Notes under the pieces: model-generated | Database searches by the model: none | What the model was told of the DNA's origin: nothing | What the model saw: only the letters and a program-made list of their open reading frames with translations | Assembly (NCBI GenBank): GCA_041738285.1 | Contig: JBGSQB010000084.1 | Coordinates: 1 to 8,012 of the forward strand | From: SZUA-521 sp041738285 | GTDB lineage: Bacteria; Pseudomonadota; Gammaproteobacteria; Pseudomonadales; Azotimanducaceae | DNA: 8,012 bases | Reading direction: 5' to 3' | Translations under genes and position numbers: made by a program | Part shown: piece by piece, positions 1 to 5,808 of the stretch | Layout: the number at the start of each line of letters is the position of its first letter | Numbering within the stretch: the first letter of the stretch is position 1

Positions 1-1
1 A

Positions 2-964
2 TCGAGCACGGTGGCGGCACGCGCAACGGCGCTGGTCAAGCGCGCACTGCGCCGGTGGCTGTACTGGCCCGACGGGGATATGCGCTGGGCGTTGACGGCT
101 GCCGCACGAGTTACCGAGGCGATACGCGTCGGCGACGCCCCCGCCTGGGTCATCACGTCCAGTCCGCCGGAGTCGGCACACCTGGCCGGCGCCATCATCA
201 AGCGGAAGACGGGTGTGCCGTGGCTCGCAGAACTGCGCGATGGCTGGGTCGTCGATCCGTTACGGGTCGAGCTGCGCCGGTCGCGGGTGCGGCGGCTCAT
301 AGAGCGTCGATTGGCGAGGCGGTTGCTGGCCGGCGTGGACCATCTCGTCGCAGTTTCTACGTCGATCGCCGAAGAACTGGCTTCGCTTGCACCTGCCAGC
401 CCGGTATCCGTGATCGGCCATTTTGCGGAGCGTACCGACGCCGTCGAGGTGTTGGATGGTGCTGGGCCGCACCTCGTGCACACCGGACAGTTCTCTCTGT
501 CGCATCCCGACCGACGGCTCGTCGTTGTACTCGATGCCTACCAAACGACGTTGGCAACACACCCGACGGCGGTACTGCACCTCGTCGGCCGGTTGACGCC
601 CGAAGAGACTCGTCTCATACACCAGCACCCGGTCGGCAATCGCGTGCAACTGTACGGCGTCAGATCGTACGAGGAGTCACGGGCATATCAACGTGCCGCT
701 GACGGGCTGCTGTTGTTCCAACCGGACACTGCAGCGCTGCCTGGGAAACTCGCTGAGTACCTGTTGTGCAACGCGCCGATCCTCACCGTTGGTGGCGGGC
801 GTTGGTTGACTCGTCTGGAAGGCATCCCGCACTGGCCGCTGGAGCAACTGACTCAGGCGCTCGCCGCAGGACTGCGGCAACCGACCGACGCCTACAGTGA
901 AGCATTGGATCGCTATGAATCGCTGTTGAGCGACGCTGGCATCGCGCAGCGTCGCCGGTCGTAG
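2..964 (+). CDS. Glycosyltransferase, GT-B fold (family 4-like), 5' end cut by window edge
   Basis: This probably transfers a sugar from a nucleotide-sugar donor onto a cell-surface polysaccharide or its lipid-linked precursor at the cytoplasmic face of the inner membrane. The frame is open to the window edge. A GTG at 11 exists, but the protein there already starts inside the N-terminal GT-B domain, so the true start lies upstream. Counting from that GTG, residues 19-27 (WPDGDMRW), 48-56 (ITSSPPESA) and 75-79 (LRDGW) match the WbuB-like GT4 N-terminal pattern, where RDPW is usual and Gly replaces Pro here. The C-terminal nucleotide-binding domain begins near 154 (HLVHTGQ). It contains a VGRL strand near 192, YGVRSYEE near 215-222 and the donor-site segment PGKLAEYLLCNAPIL at 244-258, with Glu249 in the conserved position. 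A bi-domain oxidoreductase follows on the same strand, as is common in exopolysaccharide clusters. The family is fairly sure; donor and acceptor are unknown. Confidence 0.8.
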   Translation, partial: SSTVAARATALVKRALRRWLYWPDGDMRWALTAAARVTEAIRVGDAPAWVITSSPPESAHLAGAIIKRKTGVPWLAELRDGWVVDPLRVELRRSRVRRLIERRLARRLLAGVDHLVAVSTSIAEELASLAPASPVSVIGHFAERTDAVEVLDGAGPHLVHTGQFSLSHPDRRLVVVLDAYQTTLATHPTAVLHLVGRLTPEETRLIHQHPVGNRVQLYGVRSYEESRAYQRAADGLLLFQPDTAALPGKLAEYLLCNAPILTVGGGRWLTRLEGIPHWPLEQLTQALAAGLRQPTDAYSEALDRYESLLSDAGIAQRRRS

Positions 965-992
965 TGGTCGGTCGAACGAGTAAGTTGCGACC

Positions 993-998
993 CATAAT
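993..998 (+). promoter_or_regulatory. Possible -10 box upstream of the bi-domain oxidoreductase
   Basis: CATAAT matches five of six bases of the sigma-70 -10 consensus and lies in the 97-base gap after the glycosyltransferase gene. No convincing -35 hexamer stands 16-18 bases upstream, and the gene may simply be read through from the glycosyltransferase. Weak candidate only. Confidence 0.2.
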
Positions 999-1061
999 TC
1001 GATTGACCGCGTGCAGCGCATCCCCGACGCTTACGCGTTCGTAAGGACACGCTAGAACACG

Positions 1062-3752
1062 ATGAAGCAGATACTCCTCTCCAATGACCGCGCATTCGTT
1101 GCGCGCGTGCCGCGAGTCGCCGTCGAACCTGGCAGCGTGCTCGTTCAGACGCACTACTCGCTCATCAGCACCGGAACGGAGTTAGCTTCGCTCAAAGCCG
1201 TCCTGACGCAGCACGAGTCGGGTGCAATCGGAAAGGCGGTCGAGATCTCGTCGCGTGCGGCGTTCTATCTGAGCAAGGCCATCCATGATCCCGGAAAGGC
1301 CGCTCGAAGAATTAGGATGATTGCAGCCGATCGCGTGCGCCGGATCGCTGAAGCCACGCGCCGAGTGGCGACTCCGAGCAGGACTTCGGTCGTCGAGGAT
1401 CCGCAGTGGCGGTCGATTGGCGCCATCGAGTTCGAAGCCGCGGGCTCGGGATTGCGATTCGTATCGGATTCGACGGACACGGGCTATCAGGTGATCAGTC
1501 GTCGCATCGAGATGAAGCATGGCGGTGATGGATCGAGCGTCACTCAAAGTGGCGACAGTGCTGCCGAGACTGCATTGGTCGTTTCCGTTAAGGGCTGCAT
1601 CACCGACGCCCCGTACACTTTGGGGATACTCAATGGCGACCAGAGCGCGTGGATCGGCCAATTCACACTCGAGCCGGGCGTCGTCGGCGAAGATTTGTTG
1701 TTCGATACCGCGTCCGCGGACGGCGTGTACATCGTGCTCGCAAACGGCGGTGTTGGGGGCGGCAGAGCCGAGTTGGCAGAGCTCGCGGTTCGTTTGGAGG
1801 AAACCACCGATGGCCTGCCTGCGAGCGAAACTGGACAGATCGGGTGGAATGTCGGCTACTCGGCCGCAGGCGAAGTAGTTGCAGTCGGAGAAGGCGTATC
1901 GGGGTTCAGGGTGGGCGATTTTGTCGCCTGTGCAGGCGCCGGCCAGGCTAACCACGCGGAATTCATCAGCGTAAAGCGCAACCTGTGCGTACTCGTTCCC
2001 GAGAACACGCCGCTGCAGTGGGCCGCGACGACGACGGTTGGGTCAATCGCAATGCAAGGATTGCGTCGTGCAGATCCGCGCCTCGGCGAGGTCGTCTGCG
2101 TAATGGGTCTCGGGCTGATTGGGCTGATCACCGTTCAGCTACTGAAGGCCGCAGGTTGTAAGGTTGTTGGTCTCGATTTGGACGCCCGCCGTGTAGCCAA
2201 GGCCGTGACACTGGGCGCCGATGCCGCCGTGATCGATACGCAGGAGTGCGTACGTCGGTGCCTGCACATGACCGCCGGAAACGGGGCTGATGCGACGATC
2301 ATCACTGCCGCGACGAAGAGCGACGCATTGATCAATGACGCCATGCGAACCACGCGGCGCCGGGGCCGCGTGGTCGTTGTCGGCGACATCGGCATGAAGG
2401 TTGAGCGACCCGAGTTCTATCGGAAGGAGATCGATCTCCTGATGAGTACCTCGTATGGACCGGGGCGATACGACGCTAACTACGAGATCGATGGGCGCGA
2501 CTATCCGTACGCATACGTTCGATGGACCCAGAACAGGAACATGTCGGCGTACCTCGATCTGGTTGCGGCGCGGGGCATCAATGTGGAAGCACTTATCGAG
2601 CAGATCGTGCCGATCGAGGAGGCGCCGGCCGCCTATGACGCTCTGGCTAGATCGAGCACACCGCCACTTGGTGTCGTCCTCGCCTACAAGCCTCAGGCGA
2701 TAGCTGCCAGCGGTGAGATGACCGTCGATCGCCGCGACAGCACGCGGGTTTCGATCCGTGGTGCCCGCAAGCCGCATCTCGAGCGCATCGGCTACTGTCT
2801 GGTGGGAGCCGGAGGGTTTGGCATGTCGATGCTCGTGCCGCAGATGGACAAGAGACGCGACGTCTTCCAGCTCAAGGGTGTGGTCAGTCGCGATCCAGTG
2901 CGTGGCGGGAACTTCGCAAGGCAGCGCGGTGTAGAGGTTTTGGCGACTGACATCGATGCGATCCTCGGAGACGACGAAGTCGACTTGGTCGTGATTGCGA
3001 CGCGCCACCATGAGCATGCCGATCAGGTCGTCAAGGCATTGTCGGCCGGCAAACATGTATTTGTAGAGAAACCGTTGGCACTGTCGTGGAAGGAGCTGGA
3101 TCGGATTCGTAGCGCCTATCAGGAGACGGAAGGGCAGCTTCTGATGGTCGGTTTCAATCGGGGCTTTGCGCCGGCCGCCGTCGCGGTGAAAAAAGAGCTC
3201 GAATCGCGCAGCGCCCCACTCGTAGTCAACTATCGGTTGAACGGCGGGTACATACCTGCCGACAGCTGGATCCAGGGTACGCAAGGGGGCGGCCGCAACC
3301 TTGGGGAAGCTTGCCACATGTACGACTTCTTCGCGGGACTTGTGGGTGCGCCAGTGACTTCGGTGTCCGCGCGTAGCATCGGTCCTGGCGCATCGGCGTA
3401 TCTTGCCAACGACAATTTCGTTGCAACGATCGGCTACGAAGATGGATCGCTGTGCAATCTGGTTTACACCGCGGTCGGACCGAAGTCGGGAATGCCCAAG
3501 GAGCGCATCGAGATCTTCTGTGAAGGCCGCGGGTTTCTGATCGATGACTTCACGCGCTGTACAGCGTATCCGACCGACACCGTACTTTGGCAGGCATCGC
3601 AGCCGGACAAGGGCCACGCCGCTGAGTTGAGCCTGCTTGCCGATGCATTGCGCGACGGAAACTCGGAGGGTCCGTTGCCGGTGGCCCGTCTGTTCGAAAC
3701 GACAGCGGTGAGCCTCGCGGTGGAAGACATGCTGCAGGGTCGCTCGTCGTGA
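1062..3752 (+). CDS. Bi-domain oxidoreductase (MDR alcohol dehydrogenase-like + Gfo/Idh/MocA) with an extra inserted segment
   Basis: This is a fusion of two NAD(P)-dependent oxidoreductase modules, the kind found in exopolysaccharide and O-antigen clusters, where a role in sugar-nucleotide or uronate modification is assumed but rarely proven. The first half is an MDR protein. Residues 1-45 hold the GroES-like start with SLISTGTE at 33-40, where zinc enzymes carry their catalytic Cys, so zinc catalysis is unlikely. GYSAAGEVVAVGEG at 265-278 continues the GroES-like fold, and GLGLIG at 349-354 is its Rossmann loop. The second half carries GAGGFG at 582-587, the family's EKP motif at 669-671 and a GEACHMYD segment with the HxxD pair His752/Asp755. 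The whole is 896 residues, where relatives I know are roughly 700-740. The excess is a segment at about 105-258 rich in predicted beta strands. The ATG at 1062 fits the family N-terminus (MKQ...). AAGGA at 1043-1047 is the only ribosome site seen and is 14 bases away. Family assignment is firm; substrate unknown. Confidence 0.9.
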   Translation: MKQILLSNDRAFVARVPRVAVEPGSVLVQTHYSLISTGTELASLKAVLTQHESGAIGKAVEISSRAAFYLSKAIHDPGKAARRIRMIAADRVRRIAEATRRVATPSRTSVVEDPQWRSIGAIEFEAAGSGLRFVSDSTDTGYQVISRRIEMKHGGDGSSVTQSGDSAAETALVVSVKGCITDAPYTLGILNGDQSAWIGQFTLEPGVVGEDLLFDTASADGVYIVLANGGVGGGRAELAELAVRLEETTDGLPASETGQIGWNVGYSAAGEVVAVGEGVSGFRVGDFVACAGAGQANHAEFISVKRNLCVLVPENTPLQWAATTTVGSIAMQGLRRADPRLGEVVCVMGLGLIGLITVQLLKAAGCKVVGLDLDARRVAKAVTLGADAAVIDTQECVRRCLHMTAGNGADATIITAATKSDALINDAMRTTRRRGRVVVVGDIGMKVERPEFYRKEIDLLMSTSYGPGRYDANYEIDGRDYPYAYVRWTQNRNMSAYLDLVAARGINVEALIEQIVPIEEAPAAYDALARSSTPPLGVVLAYKPQAIAASGEMTVDRRDSTRVSIRGARKPHLERIGYCLVGAGGFGMSMLVPQMDKRRDVFQLKGVVSRDPVRGGNFARQRGVEVLATDIDAILGDDEVDLVVIATRHHEHADQVVKALSAGKHVFVEKPLALSWKELDRIRSAYQETEGQLLMVGFNRGFAPAAVAVKKELESRSAPLVVNYRLNGGYIPADSWIQGTQGGGRNLGEACHMYDFFAGLVGAPVTSVSARSIGPGASAYLANDNFVATIGYEDGSLCNLVYTAVGPKSGMPKERIEIFCEGRGFLIDDFTRCTAYPTDTVLWQASQPDKGHAAELSLLADALRDGNSEGPLPVARLFETTAVSLAVEDMLQGRSS

Positions 3753-3783
3753 GATGAGCCGGCGCTTGCCAGCGATGCCAATT

Positions 3784-4395
3784 TCACATTGCTGGAACGT
3801 CGAATCGTCGACCCAGGTACTCGGTCAGTGAACCGATGCATTCGCGCACGCTTCTTTCGTCCGTTGCCAGTACCAGCTCGGGCGCGAGCGGTTCTTCATA
3901 CGGCGCCGACACTCCCGTGAACTCCTTGATTTCCCCTCGTCGCGCCTTCTCGTACAGACCCTTTGGGTCACGTGCCTCGCACGTGGCGACATCGGCCTTG
4001 ATGTAGATCTCGTTGAATCGTTCGCCGGCGGCCTTCCTCGCCATCTCGCGATCGGCGCGATAAGGGGAAATGAATGCCGATATGCAGATGACGCCGGCGC
4101 GACCAAACAGTGCCGCGACCTCGCCGACCCGCCTGATGTTCTCGGTTCGGTCTTCGTGGCTGAAGCCGAGATCCGAGTTCAGACCGTAGCGCACGTTGTC
4201 CCCGTCCAGCACATATACCTGGTAGCCGCGTTGGAACAGTTCCTCTTCGAGGGCGAAGGCGAGTGTCGATTTCCCGGAGCCGGACAGGCCCGTGAACCAG
4301 AGTACGCCGCCCTTGTGTTTGTTCCGAACTTCCCGCTGCGCGGTTGAGATTCGGTGCTCGACGCGCGTGATGTTGGTGGACTTCCGCAGAACCAC
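3784..4395 (-). CDS. cysC: Adenylylsulfate kinase (APS kinase)
   Basis: This enzyme phosphorylates adenosine 5'-phosphosulfate with ATP to make PAPS, in the cytoplasm. PAPS feeds sulfite formation for cysteine synthesis or serves as donor for sulfotransferases. The 203 residues match the family length of about 200. Visible motifs are the P-loop GLSGSGKST at 36-44, the APS-binding DGDNVR at 64-69, GFSHEDRTENIRRVGEVA at 77-94, AFISPYR at 107-113 with the conserved Ser110, and the lid segment ARDPKGLYEKARRGEIKEFTG at 141-161 (read across these residues). All key residues are present, so it should be active. The start is a GTG, the first possible common start in frame; no strong ribosome site precedes it. 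The N-terminal segment STNI...VEHRIS aligns with the usual CysC start. It is convergent to the oxidoreductase, with 31 bases between the stop codons, and no CysN, CysD or sulfotransferase gene is in view. Confidence 0.96.
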   Translation of the reverse strand: MVLRKSTNITRVEHRISTAQREVRNKHKGGVLWFTGLSGSGKSTLAFALEEELFQRGYQVYVLDGDNVRYGLNSDLGFSHEDRTENIRRVGEVAALFGRAGVICISAFISPYRADREMARKAAGERFNEIYIKADVATCEARDPKGLYEKARRGEIKEFTGVSAPYEEPLAPELVLATDERSVRECIGSLTEYLGRRFDVPAM

Positions 4396-4499
4396 AAGGC
4401 CGCCAGACTGTGGGGTCGCGGAATGGTCTGGATTATCGTGACCGAAGTCAACGCCGCAGGTTGAACGGATGTGCTTTGATGGGGTGTTCAGTTTGCGTT

Positions 4500-4530
4500 C
4501 AGCACCGATCTGCGCACAATGCGTGTGCTG
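4500..4530 (+). other. Bulged hairpin in the leader of the yiaD-type gene
   Basis: CAGCAC (4500-4505) pairs with GTGCTG (4525-4530). An inner stem pairs GCGCA (4512-4516) with TGCGT (4520-4524) around a CAA loop, with one G-U pair. A six-base bulge lies on the 5' side. It ends 30 bases before the start codon. Whether it is transcribed, and whether it has a function, is unknown. Confidence 0.3.
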
Positions 4531-4544
4531 TATCTGGTGGATCC

Positions 4545-4551
4545 ACGGAGG
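4545..4551 (+). promoter_or_regulatory. Ribosome binding site that sets the lipoprotein start
   Basis: ACGGAGG contains the core GGAGG and stands nine bases before the ATG at 4561. The earlier in-frame ATG at 4519 has no such site and would place 14 polar and charged residues before a lipoprotein signal peptide. The site therefore decides for 4561. Confidence 0.75.
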
Positions 4552-4560
4552 TTTCCCGAC

Positions 4561-5229
4561 ATGTTTGCGTTCAATCGATTGGTTGTGGTGGCGGCCCTGC
4601 TTTCAATGCTGGCGGCCTGTACCACGAATCCGTATACCGGCGAGCAGGAAGCGAGCAACAAGGCCAAGGGCGCGGGCATCGGCGCGGCCGCGGGTGCGGT
4701 GATCGGTGCGATTGCGGGTGGCGGCAGCTCCGAGGAGCGCCGCAAGAAAGCGTTGATCGGGGCGGGCATCGGGGCACTCGCGGGTACAGGCGTTGGCGCC
4801 TACATGGATGCGCAGGAAAACAAACTGCGCGCGCAATTGCAGGGCACGGGCGTGAGCGTGACGCGCCAGGGTGACAACCTGATCCTCAACATGCCGGGCA
4901 ACATCACCTTCGACACCAACCAATCCGAAGTGAAGAGCGGCTTCTACTCGGTATTGAACTCGGTCGGTCTCGTGCTCAAGGAGTACGACAAGACGCTGGT
5001 CGACGTGATCGGACATACCGACAGCACGGGTGCCTACGAGTACAACATGCAGCTGTCACAAAAGCGGGCGGCGTCGGTGGGTCAGTACCTGCAGGCCCAG
5101 GGTGTGATCGCGTCGCGCATCGTGACCCAGGGTGTGGGCCCGCAGTACCCGGTGGGATCGAACGATACGCCGGACGGCCGGCAGGCCAATCGACGCGTGG
5201 AACTGGTGCTGCGGCCGCTGACTGCCTGA
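4561..5229 (+). CDS. yiaD: Outer-membrane lipoprotein of the YiaD/OmpA family
   Basis: This is an outer-membrane lipoprotein that anchors the envelope to peptidoglycan. The 222 residues begin with a short signal peptide and a lipobox, MLAAC, giving lipidated Cys20. Thr at +2 favours export to the outer membrane over inner-membrane retention. Next come CTTNPYTGE, nearly identical to the E. coli YiaD start, and a glycine-zipper region at about 37-80 made of two hydrophobic Gly/Ala stretches. They are split by a charged SSEERRKK linker. An OmpA C-terminal domain spans about 97-220. There GHTDSTG (151-157) and LSQKRA (165-170) supply Asp154 and Arg169, spaced like the diaminopimelate-binding Asp/Arg pair of OmpA. 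NRRVEL near 210 is typical of the domain end. In E. coli, extra YiaD was reported to relieve a bamD defect, so a role in outer-membrane assembly stress is plausible. It appears to be a single-gene unit, divergent from cysC and convergent to gcvR. Confidence 0.93.
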   Translation: MFAFNRLVVVAALLSMLAACTTNPYTGEQEASNKAKGAGIGAAAGAVIGAIAGGGSSEERRKKALIGAGIGALAGTGVGAYMDAQENKLRAQLQGTGVSVTRQGDNLILNMPGNITFDTNQSEVKSGFYSVLNSVGLVLKEYDKTLVDVIGHTDSTGAYEYNMQLSQKRAASVGQYLQAQGVIASRIVTQGVGPQYPVGSNDTPDGRQANRRVELVLRPLTA

Positions 5230-5241
5230 GTCATTGAGGTC

Positions 5242-5264
5242 CGCGGGAGCGGGCTTGCCCGCGA
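5242..5264. repeat. REP-like palindromic element between convergent genes
   Basis: GGGAGCGGGCTTGCCCGCGA (5245-5264) closely resembles the core of REP elements known from Pseudomonas genomes. It can fold as GCGGG-CTTG-CCCGC (5249-5262), or as the longer CGCGGG/CCCGCG stem (5242-5247 with 5258-5263). It lies 15 bases after one stop codon and 12 bases from the facing one, a typical REP position. It may also act as a bidirectional transcription end or RNA stabiliser, although no T-run follows. Only one copy is in this window, so repetition in the genome is inferred from the motif. Confidence 0.6.
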
Positions 5265-5276
5265 ATTGCCGCGCGA

Positions 5277-5798
5277 TCAGACGCTGTCGAGCGTGCCGTC
5301 GAGGTCACGCTCGGCGCAAAACTCCTCGAACTCCGAGCGCAATGCGCGTGGTAGTGCGCCGCCTGGAATCTCAACGCGCATGGTCAAGTTGAAGATGGGT
5401 GTCCCCGTGTGCGGCGCGGGTTGCGTGTCCGTGGTCAGGTCTTCGATGTTGATGTTGCGGCCGGAGAAGAAGCCCGCAATCTCATGAACGATACCTGGGT
5501 GATCCATCGCACGTACCCGCACGCGGTAGGGCAACGTCTGCGCAGTACGCGCGCGATCCGTGGTGCGACGAAACAAATGCGCGAGCTCGAGCGTTGCACA
5601 CAGCGCGGACAAGTCGCTTTCGAGCTTGGCTATCGACGCATCCGACCCGGCCAGCGACATGAGCACCGCAAACTCCCCGCCCAGTACGGTCATGCGGGAG
5701 TCGTCGATGTTGAGCTCGAGCCGGCGGGCGAGCTCGGCCAGTGCATTGACGATGCCGGGGCGGTCTTTGCCGATGGCTGATACCACTGCGCGGGCCAT
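5277..5798 (-). CDS. gcvR: GcvR-like glycine cleavage regulator with two ACT domains
   Basis: In E. coli, GcvR binds GcvA and turns off the glycine cleavage operon when glycine is low; glycine binding is thought to release it. This 173-residue protein has two ACT domains and no DNA-binding domain, as in that family. The first, about residues 3-75, carries GKDRPGIV at 10-17. The second, about 91-165, carries AMDHPGIV at 97-104 and NINIEDL at 115-121. The ATG at 5798 is chosen because AGAGGTG stands just before it and because the reading frame further upstream overlaps the synthetase gene and shows no ACT sequence. The gene begins 8 bases after the glycyl-tRNA synthetase stop codon, so the two are probably one transcript. 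The shared theme is glycine supply. No GcvA or glycine cleavage gene is visible here, so the partner is unknown; a general amino-acid-sensing ACT protein is the alternative. Confidence 0.85.
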   Translation of the reverse strand: MARAVVSAIGKDRPGIVNALAELARRLELNIDDSRMTVLGGEFAVLMSLAGSDASIAKLESDLSALCATLELAHLFRRTTDRARTAQTLPYRVRVRAMDHPGIVHEIAGFFSGRNINIEDLTTDTQPAPHTGTPIFNLTMRVEIPGGALPRALRSEFEEFCAERDLDGTLDSV

Positions 5799-5801
5799 GA
5801 T

Positions 5802-5808
5802 CACCTCT
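5802..5808 (-). promoter_or_regulatory. Ribosome binding site of gcvR overlapping the glyQS stop codon
   Basis: Read on the minus strand, the stop codon TAG of the synthetase runs directly into AGAGGTG, followed by ATC and the gcvR ATG. The overlap of ribosome site and stop codon suggests translational coupling of the two genes and fixes the gcvR start. Confidence 0.7.

Noticed and set aside
2139..3617. Long open frame of 492 codons on the minus strand, antisense to the bi-domain oxidoreductase
   Set aside because: The opposite strand encodes a clear protein with two Rossmann motifs. The antisense product has no recognisable domain and is a by-product of codon bias in GC-rich DNA.
3753..3783. 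Small stem CGCT-TGCC-AGCG between the oxidoreductase and cysC stop codons, considered as a terminator
   Set aside because: Only four pairs and no T-run on either strand; chance is enough.
4432..4451. TTGACT and GATAAT on the minus strand as a cysC promoter
   Set aside because: Both hexamers look good, but they are only eight bases apart, far short of the 16-18 needed, and neither has a proper partner at the right distance.
4519..4560. Upstream extension of the lipoprotein from ATG 4519
   Set aside because: It would put charged residues before the signal peptide. A good GGAGG stands nine bases before ATG 4561.
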